This document shows positions 8,216 to 18,600 of a DNA stretch of 51,506 nt, in pieces. The notes below the pieces were generated by a model. The model saw only the letters and a list, made by a program, of their open reading frames with translations. It did no database searches and was not told where the DNA came from. The translations under genes were made by a program, and so were the position numbers. Every line of letters begins with the position of its first letter. Positions within the stretch are counted from its first letter, which is position 1. Source of the stretch: Kiritimatiellia bacterium (GTDB lineage Bacteria; Verrucomicrobiota; Kiritimatiellia; JAQICX01); NCBI GenBank assembly GCA_027858345.1, contig JAQICX010000188.1, positions 1 to 51,506 of the forward strand, read 5' to 3'.

Positions 8216-9901
8216 ATGTTTATACCGACAACTCAAGAAGAACTCGAAAAAAGAGAAATAAAACAACTTGATATAATTTTGATCACCGGAGATGCCTACA
8301 TCGATTCGCCATTCTCTGGTGTTTCTGTTATTGCAAGGGTTCTAGAGTCTAACGGCTACTCTATAGGCATCATAGGTCAACCAGACTTAACAACGAAAGA
8401 CATTACACGACTAGGCGAACCACGCCTGTTTTGGGGTGTTACAGGTGGCTGTATTGATTCAATGGTTGCAAACTATACCGCATTGAAGAAAAAACGCAAC
8501 GATGACGACTATACTCCAGGCGGAATAAATGACAAGCGGCCTGATCGTGCCTGTATGGCATACACAAACCTTATTCGGCGAAACTTTAAAGAAACAAAGC
8601 CAATTGTTCTAGGTGGACTTGAAGCTAGTCTAAGAAGACTTGCACACTATGATTATTGGAACAACAAAGTCAGAAAATCTATACTATTGGATGCCAAAGC
8701 TGAAGTGCTGGTTTATGGAATGAGTGACAGAACAATTGTTCAGTTGGCAGATGCTTTTGCCAACAACAGTTCGTACACAGATATTCGTGGTATATGTTAT
8801 ATATCCAACATCCCCCCTACCAACCAAAACGTTATAGAGCTTAAACCATTTGATAAGGTATCTAAAGACAAGCAAAACTTTATAGAATTCTTTAAAACAT
8901 TCTATGAAAATAATGACCCGATAAATGCAAAAGGTCTTTATCAAAAATTTGACACTCGGTATGTAATTCAAAATCCTCCAGCTGAGCATTTGAGCGAAAA
9001 TGAACTTGATGATATTTACAAGCTGCCATTTGCGAACGATGTACATCCATACTACAAAAAGATGGGAAAGGTCAAGGCAATGGAGACAATCAAGTTTTCA
9101 ATATCAACACATCGTGGCTGCTATGGCGAGTGCAACTTCTGTTCAATTGCAGTTCATCAAGGACGCAGAATTCGCTCTCGCTCTGAACAGTCAATAATCA
9201 GTGAAGCAAAATCATTCTTAAAAGACAAAAGTTTCAAAGGACGCATTGGCAACGTTGGAGCTGCAACAGCTAACATGTATAAGATTGACTGCAATATCAA
9301 ACAAAAAAGTGGAGCATGTAAAAACAAGCGTTGCATGTATCCTACAATGTGTAAAGATCTGCCTGTATCCCACAAAGCACAAATTGATCTGTTGAACGAC
9401 CTAAGCTCCTTGCCGGGAATAAAACAGGCTGTCGTTGCTTCTGGTGTCCGATATGACCTTATCAATGCAGACAACAGCTTTGGAACAAAATACCTTGAGA
9501 ACCTTATCAAGAAGCACATATCTGGGCAGATGAAAATTGCTCCAGAACACACATCTCCCGAAATTCTTGATCTTATGGGAAAACCAAGTGCAAAAGTTTT
9601 AAAAGACTTTAAGAACAAGTTTTATAATATAACAAAAAAACTGAACAACAAAATGTTTTTGACATACTATTTTATTGCTGCATATCCGGGGTGTTCCTAC
9701 AAAGAGATGCACGATTTGAAAAGGTTTGTCTCAAACGAACTACGTCTTACACCGCAGCAGGTTCAAATTTTCACTCCGTTGCCATCAACTTGGGCAGCGG
9801 TTATGTATTACACAGAACTGAATCCTTTCACAAACGAAAAATTAATCGTTGCAAAAGATCCAGTCCAAAAAAGAAAACAAAAAGATATTTTGACCAGCTA
9901 G
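8216..9901 (+). CDS. YgiQ/UPF0313-family radical SAM protein
   Basis: Radical SAM enzyme of the YgiQ type, 561 residues. N-terminal cobalamin-binding-like segment (residues 1-200, starting with ILITGDAYIDSPFSGV), then the CX3CX2C cluster motif at C302, C306 and C309 (GCYGECNFCS). The family-specific cysteine stretch KSGACKNKRCMYP follows, then IAPEHTSPEILDLMGKP. The family is widespread but its reaction is unknown. This copy is a little shorter than many because it ends soon after the conserved region (DPVQKRKQKD) and lacks the variable basic tail. It follows the CARDB-like gene by 6 bp, with an AAGG site overlapping that gene's stop. Confidence 0.93.
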   Translation: MFIPTTQEELEKREIKQLDIILITGDAYIDSPFSGVSVIARVLESNGYSIGIIGQPDLTTKDITRLGEPRLFWGVTGGCIDSMVANYTALKKKRNDDDYTPGGINDKRPDRACMAYTNLIRRNFKETKPIVLGGLEASLRRLAHYDYWNNKVRKSILLDAKAEVLVYGMSDRTIVQLADAFANNSSYTDIRGICYISNIPPTNQNVIELKPFDKVSKDKQNFIEFFKTFYENNDPINAKGLYQKFDTRYVIQNPPAEHLSENELDDIYKLPFANDVHPYYKKMGKVKAMETIKFSISTHRGCYGECNFCSIAVHQGRRIRSRSEQSIISEAKSFLKDKSFKGRIGNVGAATANMYKIDCNIKQKSGACKNKRCMYPTMCKDLPVSHKAQIDLLNDLSSLPGIKQAVVASGVRYDLINADNSFGTKYLENLIKKHISGQMKIAPEHTSPEILDLMGKPSAKVLKDFKNKFYNITKKLNNKMFLTYYFIAAYPGCSYKEMHDLKRFVSNELRLTPQQVQIFTPLPSTWAAVMYYTELNPFTNEKLIVAKDPVQKRKQKDILTS

Positions 9902-10040
9902 AAATTTTGTTAGTTTTGAGGTGGCGAAGCCAAATATATGATAAAAGAATTTTTGTTTTTTAAAGTTTTTAATATTAAAAGGATTATAATTTTGTTATAG
10001 TTCATCTCATTCATTAAATATTGGAAAAAGGGAATATACT

Positions 10041-11129
10041 ATGGTTTCAGCGTTAAAGGTTAGCGATGTTTTTAAAAATTTTAGAGAAGTACAAGCTCTA
10101 AATGGTGTTTCATTTGATATATTTAAAGGAGAACTATTTTTCCTACTTGGTCCAAGTGGTTGCGGCAAGACAACAATGCTTCGTATACTTGCCGGGTTAG
10201 AAGAGGCAAATAGCGGTGCAATATATTTCTCGGGCGAAGACGTTCGCAAGCTTCCTGCATACAAACGTGGTGCACCAATGGTTTTCCAAAATTATGCACT
10301 CTGGCCTCATATGACTGTCTATGCAAATATTGCTTTTGGTCTTCAGGAGCAGAAACTACCAAAGAAAGTGATTGAAAAAAAAGTTAATGAGATCCTTGAA
10401 CTTGTGAATTTGGTTGGCTTGGCAAATCGAACACCAGGAGAACTTTCAGGAGGTCAGCAGCAAAGAGTTGTGCTTGCAAGAGCTTTAGTACTGAATCCTG
10501 ATATAATTTTGCTTGATGAACCTTTATCAAATCTTGATGCAAAACTTAGGCATGAGATGCGTCATGAAATCCAGGAACTGCATAAAAACACTGACATTAC
10601 CTTTGTTTATGTTACCCATGATCAATTGGAGGCACTATCTTTGGCAGATAGAATTGCCGTAATGGACAAGGGGAAAATCATGTCACTTGGGAATCCAGCC
10701 GATTTATATCATCATCCTGACAACTATTTTTGTGCAACTTTTCTTGGTGAAGCAAATTTCATTGAGGGCACTGTTATCGCACAAAGTGATAACATGGCGA
10801 CTATTGATAGCGAACACGGTCAATTGAAAGCCAATGCGAACGGTCTTCAATTAAGTGCCGGAGAAAAAGTGAAGCTTTTAATGAGACCAGAGAACATTGA
10901 TATACGCAGTGCTTCACAAGAGGAATGCAATGTTATCGAGAACTGTTTAGTTGAAGATGTCAGCCTTAACGGTTCAACAATCAGCATTGGTCTTGCAAAA
11001 GCTAATAATAAATTTAAAGTAATTGATTTGAATAGACTGCCCATTGATATCGCTAGTGACGATGAGGTGAGTATTAATATCAAATTTGAAAGAACAATTG
11101 TAATTAAATGTAATAATGAGGAAAGATAG
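10041..11129 (+). CDS. ABC transporter ATP-binding protein, MalK/UgpC/PotA type
   Basis: Cytoplasmic ATPase subunit of an importer. Walker A GPSGCGKT (37-44), Q-loop Q83, signature LSGGQ (135-139), Walker B IILLDEP (155-161), D-loop SNLDA, H-loop H193. A C-terminal TOBE domain (about 240-355) marks the CUT1/spermidine/iron subfamily. Such proteins serve sugar, polyamine or Fe3+ importers, but no permease or binding-protein gene is adjacent, so it may energise a transporter encoded elsewhere. Start: aagggaatatactATGG, a leader nearly identical to those of the glycosyltransferase and malic enzyme genes. Confidence 0.95.
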   Translation: MVSALKVSDVFKNFREVQALNGVSFDIFKGELFFLLGPSGCGKTTMLRILAGLEEANSGAIYFSGEDVRKLPAYKRGAPMVFQNYALWPHMTVYANIAFGLQEQKLPKKVIEKKVNEILELVNLVGLANRTPGELSGGQQQRVVLARALVLNPDIILLDEPLSNLDAKLRHEMRHEIQELHKNTDITFVYVTHDQLEALSLADRIAVMDKGKIMSLGNPADLYHHPDNYFCATFLGEANFIEGTVIAQSDNMATIDSEHGQLKANANGLQLSAGEKVKLLMRPENIDIRSASQEECNVIENCLVEDVSLNGSTISIGLAKANNKFKVIDLNRLPIDIASDDEVSINIKFERTIVIKCNNEER

Positions 11130-11133
11130 GTCA

Positions 11134-13620
11134 ATGAAGAACAAGAATTTATTAATTTTTTTAGGTGGTTTTATATTTTTATCAGTTTTGCTGGCAATCT
11201 TATTTTCAGGCAAAGGATTATTGGTAACCGGGGATAATTCAGTTACCAGTTATGCAAATTCAATTGCAAGTTTTCCAGGATCATTAGTAAGTGATTGGAA
11301 CAACTACTCTCTTCTTGGATCAACGAGTCGATTTACACCATTTATTCCAACATATCTAACTCGTTTAATTTCGAATCCATTCTTATCGCACTCAAGTGGT
11401 TATTTTCTGAATGTTCTTTTTGTCTTTATAACAATGGCATACTTTTTACGAGGCAAAAAACTGTCATGGACAGCCTGCATTGGTGGTGGTATTGCAATGG
11501 CTTTATCGGGCTACTTTTTCACTCTAATTTCTGCTGGTCACAGGGGAATTTTTCAGATGATGCCTTGGGCAGTCTTAATGTTCTCCGGAATTGATCGAGG
11601 TTTTAGAAATCGCAAACTTTTCTATTTTGGTTTGACAGCACTATGCATTGCTTGGGGCTTCCCAAACCAGCCTGATATAATGGGAATGTTTATTCTTGTT
11701 TTACTACCCTATGCCCTATTCAGGTTGGTACAAGAGTGGAGATTAACTAAAGGCAATAATAAAAAGCTGGTAATAATTACTGTTTTAGGAGCAATATTTG
11801 CAGGCATTATCTTCAGCTTGGTATCCTTCCAAACAATAGACCAACTGATCAATGTGACAATGAAAAACAGAGAAAAGCAAATGACTGGAGGCGCTTCAGC
11901 TGCCGCAGGTGCGGCAACGTTAACCGCCGAACAGCAGAAAGAGAAAGATTGGATTTTCTGTACCAATTGGAGTCTTCCTCCGGCCGATGCAGTCGAATTA
12001 GTTGTACCATTTATTTATGGAGTTGAAACAGCCAATAGAACATATCCGTACTGGGGAAAGATTGGTCAAACATATAAATGGGAAGAGCATCATCAAGGAC
12101 TATTCAACTTAAGGCAGCACACTGTTTATATTGGAGCAATACAACTTGTTTTTGCAGCATTTGCAATATGTATGCTTTTCATGTACTATAGAAAGAAAGA
12201 GAACTTTAAAGATTCGATTGTAGCAGACAGCAAAAACAGAGCTGAAATCATATTCTGGCTGGCAACATTCTCTCTAGTCTTTTTATTGTCATTAGGGCGT
12301 TATTTCCCGCTATATAAGCTATTCTATATGATACCCGGCGTTGACAAAATTCGTTGTCCAATTAAGTTTATACACATCTGCAACTTGGCTATATCTATTA
12401 TGTTTGCATATGGAATTGACCTGTTTCAGGAACATTTCAACTGCAAGAAAAGTAAAACAGCAATTATTTTTGGTTATGCATCACTTATCATTGCTGTTAT
12501 TATGCTAATTCTTGCTGGTACAACATTGAAAAGCACCAGTTTTGTCAACCAATTAAATCAAATGGGGTTAAGTGGTATTTCAGCAAATCTCGTTAAGATT
12601 CGTTCATTTGGATTTTTCTTCAGTTTTATGACATTTGCGTTTTGTGGAATACTATTTCAAATCATCTACTACGTTGACAGCATGAACATTAAAAAGTATC
12701 TACCATTTATTATTGTACTTGGTGTTGGTATTGAAATGACTGTTATTGATAAGTACTTTGTGAATCGCCAGCCACAAATGATGCCCCTACTTGAAGAAAA
12801 CTATTTCGTGAAGTCAATCAAATCAGATCCTTCAATGTATCGATTAAGTTGTCCTTCACAAGGTGCACCTTTTGACTACTGGAAGCGTTTTACATTTCCG
12901 ATGAATCTAATCAACGTGAGTGTACCCACAAAGATAAACAATTTAGCTGATGATTACAAAGCATATTATAATGCGGGGTTAAAAGATACTGCAAGACTAT
13001 GGCAGCTCACAAATACAAAGTATATTCTTGCACCTCGAACTGGTGTACTGGAACTTGTAAAGTCTAAAAGAGGTTTTAAAGTTCATACTACATTTGATGT
13101 AAACAACAATATGCAGGTTAGGGCAGCAACAATCATGAACAATGGTCAATTTGCAATTGCGGAATATATCAACGCATTACCAAGAGCATCTGTATATTAC
13201 GGTTGGGAATCAATGGACAAGGATGCTATGTTAGCAAAATTGACCGATGACAACTGGAATCCACAGCAAACTGTTCTTGTAAGCAAGCAAATTGATGGAG
13301 CGGCAGAAAACATCAGTCCATCACCTGCAAGGATTGTTAAGTATAAACCTAACAAAATAGTTGTTAAAGCTACTACATCACAAAATGGCATCCTACTTTT
13401 CAATGATAAATTTGCAGAAGGCTGGAAAGCAAAAGTGAATGGTAAAACAACTGATATCTTCCCATGTAATTACATCATGCGAGGTGTTGAAGTTGGTAAA
13501 GGCGAGCAGACAATTGTAATGACGTATGCCCCTTACAAAAAGGCATTCTTATTGCAGTTGCTTGGGATACTTATAGTCGTAGGACTAGGTCTTTTTTCGC
13601 TGAAAGCGAAAAAAGACTAA
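11134..13620 (+). CDS. YfhO-like polytopic membrane protein
   Basis: About 828 residues. The first ~550 residues are a GT-C-like bundle of a dozen or more membrane helices. The remainder is a soluble domain with the YfhO-type ending (FNDKFAEGWKAKVNGKTTDI, then YAPYKKAFLL and a last helix). YfhO in Gram-positives glycosylates lipoteichoic acid; family members elsewhere are presumed lipid-linked sugar transferases. I chose ATG 11134 because aggaaagatagg lies just before it; an upstream ATG at 11116 would overlap the ABC gene by 14 bp. The close spacing suggests translation coupled to the ABC ATPase. The last codons form a perfect 13-bp hairpin. Confidence 0.82.
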   Translation: MKNKNLLIFLGGFIFLSVLLAILFSGKGLLVTGDNSVTSYANSIASFPGSLVSDWNNYSLLGSTSRFTPFIPTYLTRLISNPFLSHSSGYFLNVLFVFITMAYFLRGKKLSWTACIGGGIAMALSGYFFTLISAGHRGIFQMMPWAVLMFSGIDRGFRNRKLFYFGLTALCIAWGFPNQPDIMGMFILVLLPYALFRLVQEWRLTKGNNKKLVIITVLGAIFAGIIFSLVSFQTIDQLINVTMKNREKQMTGGASAAAGAATLTAEQQKEKDWIFCTNWSLPPADAVELVVPFIYGVETANRTYPYWGKIGQTYKWEEHHQGLFNLRQHTVYIGAIQLVFAAFAICMLFMYYRKKENFKDSIVADSKNRAEIIFWLATFSLVFLLSLGRYFPLYKLFYMIPGVDKIRCPIKFIHICNLAISIMFAYGIDLFQEHFNCKKSKTAIIFGYASLIIAVIMLILAGTTLKSTSFVNQLNQMGLSGISANLVKIRSFGFFFSFMTFAFCGILFQIIYYVDSMNIKKYLPFIIVLGVGIEMTVIDKYFVNRQPQMMPLLEENYFVKSIKSDPSMYRLSCPSQGAPFDYWKRFTFPMNLINVSVPTKINNLADDYKAYYNAGLKDTARLWQLTNTKYILAPRTGVLELVKSKRGFKVHTTFDVNNNMQVRAATIMNNGQFAIAEYINALPRASVYYGWESMDKDAMLAKLTDDNWNPQQTVLVSKQIDGAAENISPSPARIVKYKPNKIVVKATTSQNGILLFNDKFAEGWKAKVNGKTTDIFPCNYIMRGVEVGKGEQTIVMTYAPYKKAFLLQLLGILIVVGLGLFSLKAKKD
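13589..13617. repeat. Perfect 13-bp inverted repeat at the end of the YfhO-like gene
   Basis: Arms 13589-13601 and 13605-13617 (gtcttttttcgct / agcgaaaaaagac) with a 3-base loop, ending directly before the stop codon. The T-run is on the 5' arm and the A-run on the 3' arm, the reverse of an intrinsic terminator, so I do not call it one. It may slow 3' exonucleases or be chance. Confidence 0.7.
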
Positions 13621-13821
13621 GATTAAGGCAAAGGTTGAGATTAAGATTAAGAAAGAAGCTTTTAGAGCTGATTGCATAATCCTTAGGAGACGCTGTCGCC
13701 ATATCCGTCCCATAAGCCCCATACGTCCTATAGGAAAGAATGGGAGATATGGGACGGAAAACAATGTGGTGAAGATGTCACAGAAAAACGAATAGTGAGC
13801 CATTCCATCTTTTACAGTTTC
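13621..13821. other. Convergent intergenic region with CATACGTCC-type repeat array
   Basis: Contains agattaaggc-type low-complexity words and a tandem 9-10-mer patch at 13699-13735 (catatccgtcc-cataagcccc-catacgtcc). This is mirrored by atgggagatatgggacgg at about 13740-13757, so the two can pair as a long imperfect stem. It lies between convergently transcribed genes. A structured transcript end is possible but not shown. Confidence 0.5.
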
Positions 13822-14748
13822 TTATGGTAATAATTCCACCACGGCGATTCCTGTTTCGCCAGCGATTGTGTAGAACATATACTTCTTGCTGTTATCATTG
13901 ATGATATATGGATCTCTAAGTTCATGTACAGGAAAGTGCTTTGCACCACCCTCTGATTCAACAAGAGGCTCGTTAACACCTTCATAATCAAGTTCAGACT
14001 GTAAGACTTCTTCAAAGCATTCAGCTGACCAGCTCTTTGGATCAACACAGACTCTTTTAATTATCTCAGGTTTATCTTTAACATTTGAATAATAGATCCA
14101 TAGTTTTGATTCAGACTCCAAATCAAAACATAGATGTCGTACTCTATATGAAAACATGGATGCTTCACCATTCTCAAATTTACAGAATGGCTCACTTTTA
14201 ATTTCTATATTACCTATTTGTTCTGGAATATCACGCAACGATTTTGTAAATTCAAATACAGGTCTCTTTGGACCTCCAGAAGATCCAAGATATCGGTCAC
14301 CAACCTTGACAACACGTAGGTATGATGGACAGAGGTATATATCATCGCTTACAAATGATAATCCATCAGATGATTCTGAATATGAAGTCCATTGCCCGGA
14401 TGTTGCCTGACTGGCATCAGTGACTCCGCACCCATGATAAAACATAATTATTTTCTTGTTTTCATCATCAACAACAATATCAGGAGATGCAATATGGTGT
14501 TCGTAAGGCAATCCATCAATACTTAACACCTCTCCATCAAACATTGTATATGGACCTAATGCATTGTCAGCATAAGCCATACGAATATATTTTCCTTGAT
14601 GATGAGCAAAATACATATAATATTTACCTAACGGCTGTTCAACCCATTCAGGAACTTTAATAACTGTTGGACCATTAATATTGCCTCCCAATTCGGGGTG
14701 AGTTTCATTTGATATTAAAGGTCTATCTATTATTCTTTTTATTTTCAT
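13822..14748 (-). CDS. Five-bladed beta-propeller glycosidase-like protein (GH43/117/130-like)
   Basis: 308 residues with the repeated pattern of beta-propeller glycoside hydrolases: NGPTVIKVPEWV, KYYMYFAHHQGKYIRMAYAD, ASPDIVVDD, MFYHGCG, and HELRDPYII near the C-terminus. 'Acid-Pro' turns at the blade ends are typical of clan GH-F and GH117/130 folds. No signal peptide is seen, so it is likely cytoplasmic. I cannot assign a family number or substrate. An alpha-mannosidase gene lies 0.9 kb upstream on the same strand, suggesting a role in glycan breakdown. Start: TTAGGAAAAAGT before ATG. Confidence 0.65.
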   Translation of the reverse strand: MKIKRIIDRPLISNETHPELGGNINGPTVIKVPEWVEQPLGKYYMYFAHHQGKYIRMAYADNALGPYTMFDGEVLSIDGLPYEHHIASPDIVVDDENKKIIMFYHGCGVTDASQATSGQWTSYSESSDGLSFVSDDIYLCPSYLRVVKVGDRYLGSSGGPKRPVFEFTKSLRDIPEQIGNIEIKSEPFCKFENGEASMFSYRVRHLCFDLESESKLWIYYSNVKDKPEIIKRVCVDPKSWSAECFEEVLQSELDYEGVNEPLVESEGGAKHFPVHELRDPYIINDNSKKYMFYTIAGETGIAVVELLP

Positions 14749-15112
14749 ACTTTTTCCTAATTACTAAATTCATAATAACCACCCTGTTAAACGTTAATGT
14801 TTTGTTTCCGGCGGTCAACGACCGCCGCTACAGACGTTGTGCTTGCAAATCAATATTAATCAGCAACACCAACCGTAGTCGCGGTCAAAAGACCTCGGAC
14901 ATAATAAATATTTCCGAAGGTATTCCACACTTTTTTTTCAATCTCCAGTGGGCTTGCCCCATTGGAAATAAGATGCTTTTGTTGTTCATAGAACTCCACA
15001 ACAACAAACATTCCTGCCCACGGAGTGCCCTATTAACTAAAACCTGACTTTGGCTGTGCCCTATCTAACCATCTAACTATCTAACCATCTAACTGCGAGC
15101 ATTGTGAGCCTC
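14749..15112. other. Gene-free spacer with dispersed repeat phrases
   Basis: Contains ccgaaggtattcc (about 14915-14927) and cccacggagtgccctatt (15017-15034). Both recur at 50671-50705. An 8-bp tandem array lies at 15063-15092 (ctaaccat-ctaactat-ctaaccat-ctaact). The long + strand frame at 14709-15047 has no protein character. No structured RNA recognised. Confidence 0.6.
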
Positions 15113-15592
15113 TTACTTATGGTATGTTTCATTGTTGATTATTTTAAATGCGCGATATAACTGTTCTAAGATTATCACTCGTGCCAACTGGTGAGGAAAA
15201 GTCATTTTTGACATGGATAACAGAAGTTCGGCCCGTTTTTTCAATGAATCATGAATTCCAAGCGAACCACCAATAACAACACAGAAACTTGACTTTCCTG
15301 CAATCGTGTAGTTTTCAATTGTTTTAGCAAATGCTTCGGAAGTCATAGGTTTACCCTGTACATCCAACAAAATCAGCATTGATTGATCAGGTATCTTCTG
15401 CAATATCTTATCTGCTTCTTTTTTCATCACAATCAACTGCTCCTGTTCAGAAATATTTTCAGGAGCTTTTTCATCTGGCAATTCAACAATTTCCAACTGC
15501 GTGAAACGAGAAAGACGTTTTTGATATTCACTCACGGCATCTTTGAGATATTTCTCTTTGAGTTTTCCAATTGCAATTATCTTAATTTTCAT
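15113..15592 (-). CDS. rlmH: 23S rRNA (pseudouridine1915-N3)-methyltransferase RlmH
   Basis: SPOUT-class methyltransferase that methylates N3 of pseudouridine 1915 in helix 69 of 23S rRNA after 70S assembly, using S-adenosylmethionine. 159 residues, the normal length. It begins MKIKIIAIGKLKEKYL, has the SAM-binding knot loop VIGGSLGI (106-113) and ends with the diagnostic LEQLYRAFKIINNETYHK; the final Tyr-His-Lys is needed for activity in the family. It lies 40 bp downstream of the alpha-mannosidase stop on the same strand, with an imperfect hairpin at 15611-15635 between them. Confidence 0.97.
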   Translation of the reverse strand: MKIKIIAIGKLKEKYLKDAVSEYQKRLSRFTQLEIVELPDEKAPENISEQEQLIVMKKEADKILQKIPDQSMLILLDVQGKPMTSEAFAKTIENYTIAGKSSFCVVIGGSLGIHDSLKKRAELLLSMSKMTFPHQLARVIILEQLYRAFKIINNETYHK

Positions 15593-15632
15593 TTTTCCCT
15601 CATTTGTTAATAGTGCACTATGAAATAGTGTG

Positions 15633-18600
15633 CTAAATTAAAACAGCTATTGATATAATCTGATTTTGGGTGTACTTAACAGTGTATTGAGTATCAGAAA
15701 CCTTAGTCACATCACCAATCTTGTTTTCAAAGAGGTCTACAAGATATACATCCTTAACAGGTTTAGCTGTGTGTAACGTAAACTCACCATTGACTGCCAT
15801 AACTTCATGCAAGCGAAGCAAGTAGCCATCTCGATTATCAAGAGCTTTAAACCACGATGGTGTAACTGTTTTCAAATCAGATAAGCTAACAGGAATATCT
15901 GCAGATGTGCCTTTTGAAACAACTGGTTTTGTGTAATGAGCCTCAGCTGCCGATGCAGTTGACATCTGCTCGCCAGAAGTTTTCACAAATTTACCAATTG
16001 CAAATTTTATTTCGTGAAAACCTTGATCAGCAAGAATATTTTCATGTTTAATAGAATCATTATCAGATGTAAAAGGGCTTCTAAGAAGTGATAGATGTGC
16101 TAAGCCATCTTTTGAACCAAATCCATACTTTGATTCAGAAATAATTGCAAGTCCATTATCCATTCCGTCAGTGACTGCCATCCAGCGACTTCCTGCAACT
16201 TCCCACATTGTCTCTTCCTGCTGCAAGCCAGGGCGTTGTGAACGCTCAATGCTGCCAAATGGACAACCATATCTAGCTCTATCTTTTTTATACAATGTTG
16301 GAACTTCAAGACGGAGTAGTTTATGGGCTTCATGCCAATCAACTTTTACATCAAACTTTATGTATGGAGAACCTGCTTCGACAATATAATCAATCTGTAT
16401 GGAGCTTACATCGCTAATGGCAGCTGTTCCACGAACAACAGCACGAGCTGCGCCAGCTTCAACAACAGATAGTTCAAGTTTCTCTGCAACCTCAGACTTC
16501 ATCCAGTTAATGGAATGGTCAACATCCCATGCTTCAAACATAAATGGCTGGTCGTGGTGGAGCATAAATCTTATATGGTCTGCCAACTGTAATTCTTCGC
16601 CATCAACAGTAATAGAATCAATATGACCATTCCCATTAAATGACACATCAATTATACCATTATTAATGCCGGAAGTACTTGCTTGAATAGATTCAAAGGG
16701 TAACTCTTCTGTAGAAATGCTTACATTAACAGATTCCAATGGTTCCAAGTCAATCTTGGCAATAAGTTTATTCCCAACAATTTGCGTTGGGCAGACTTTT
16801 CCACTGGAGGTCTGAACACAATTACCAGCATCCGCAGAAAACTCAACTATTGCAGAGTTTGCAAGTAGCAGTGGATTGGATATCAAAGTTGTTGACTCTT
16901 CGCCCGCCGACTCTTTAGCAGCTTCAAAATACTTATCACCAATTGATTCGAGTTCTGCATTCAGTTGATTATAAACAAGCTCAATTGAACTGCCTGGTAT
17001 TGCATCGTGGAATTGGCAAAAGATGATTCTCAACCACTCTTCAACATTATCAGCTTTCACACCATTTAATGCACACATGGCTTCATAAGATTGCATTGCA
17101 CGTTCAGCACGACGATAAAGATACTTAAAATCAGCTTGAGTTGTCATTGTACCTCGATGATATTCAAGATAAAGTTCACCGCGATATACCGGTAGTTCAT
17201 CTCTTACAGCTTCAAGTCCATCAAAGAAATCAGAAACCGTTGACCATGATGCTTTGGGTACCGTGGCAAGATTACTCATTCTCTTCACACGTTCCATGTG
17301 ACCTTCTGTTGTGCCACCTGCTCCATCACCATATCCAGCAGCAATCAATATTTCATCATGCACATCTGCCTGAGCATAATTTTGCATTGAGTCAATTGCT
17401 TCTCCAGGAACAGAGTCAGAGTTGTAGCCAACATTAGCAAGATGAGTTAATACCTCGGAGCCGTCAGCTCCCTGCCATACAAAACTATTATGAGGGAACT
17501 TTGTCACACATGACCAAGTCATTTTCGTTGTATAAAAGTTTTTAATTCCGCCAAGTGCACAAATTTGAGGTAGACACTGATTGTAACCAAACACATCAGG
17601 AATCCAGAGAGTATCTGTGATTTCACCCTTAAATGCCTTAAAACGTTGTTGCCCATAAAGCAGTGCTCTCGACAGAGCTTCACCAACCGGCATCATAGTG
17701 TCAGCTTCAACTTCAAATCCACCTGTTGCATCCCAACGATTTTCCTGAACTCGCTTAACAATTTCCTCGTATTGCTTAGGTTGTGTTTTTTTAAGTTCAT
17801 GCAATAGATACGGTTGACTCATTTGATATATAAATTCCGGGTATTTTTCCATAAGCCTAAGCATTGTGGCAAAAGTATGAACACTCTTACGTTTTGTTAC
17901 AGCTTCTGGCCACATCCAGACAAGATCAAGGTGTGAATGACCAATATAGCTAACTTTTCCACCCCATTCCTCTGCAGGAAAACGCTCATAAATATCTTTA
18001 AGAGCCTTTGAGAATTCATTCAAGCCATCAGTGTCAAACAGATCTACAGCATCATTCAACTGCTTTAAGAGTTTTCTAAAAAATAGTGGAGCTTTTTCCA
18101 ACACTTTAACATGACCAATACAAGGAACATCCCAGCCTAAATCCTTCATATTCTTCTGCATAACAAAAGATAGGATTTGAATGTCGTGCAGCACATCAAA
18201 AGCAAGTTCATCACGAACCCTAATTGATGCCGAATTAAATCTATAGCCATGCATATCAGGTTGGCCAAGGCTTGGAACCTCTCCAGGCAAACAGACCCCC
18301 ATACCTGTCTGATATGTGCCAACGTCCATATATAGAGTGCAAGCCTCATCAGGCAAAGGAGCTTCTGGGTGTCCAACATCAATTCCACACCATGGTTCCC
18401 CATTAATAAATATTGTTGTTTCTCCATTACAATTCCAATGCAGATAGCGTCTACCTGCACTTTCAGCTGTTGCAGCTGGAATCTCAACTTTAAACCAGCG
18501 ATTTAGCCATTCCGGCTTAGAGAAACACATTCCTCTTTCTGCTGGTGCAAATTTAAACGAGTATGCATCATCAAGTGTTGTCAACATTCCTTCAGATTCC

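Noticed and set aside
13589-13617. Intrinsic terminator after the YfhO-like gene
   Set aside because: The T-run precedes and the A-run follows the GC core on both strands, the wrong polarity for termination.
14709-15047. 112-residue + strand frame
   Set aside because: Starts inside the propeller gene on the opposite strand and runs through repeat DNA; no protein-like composition.
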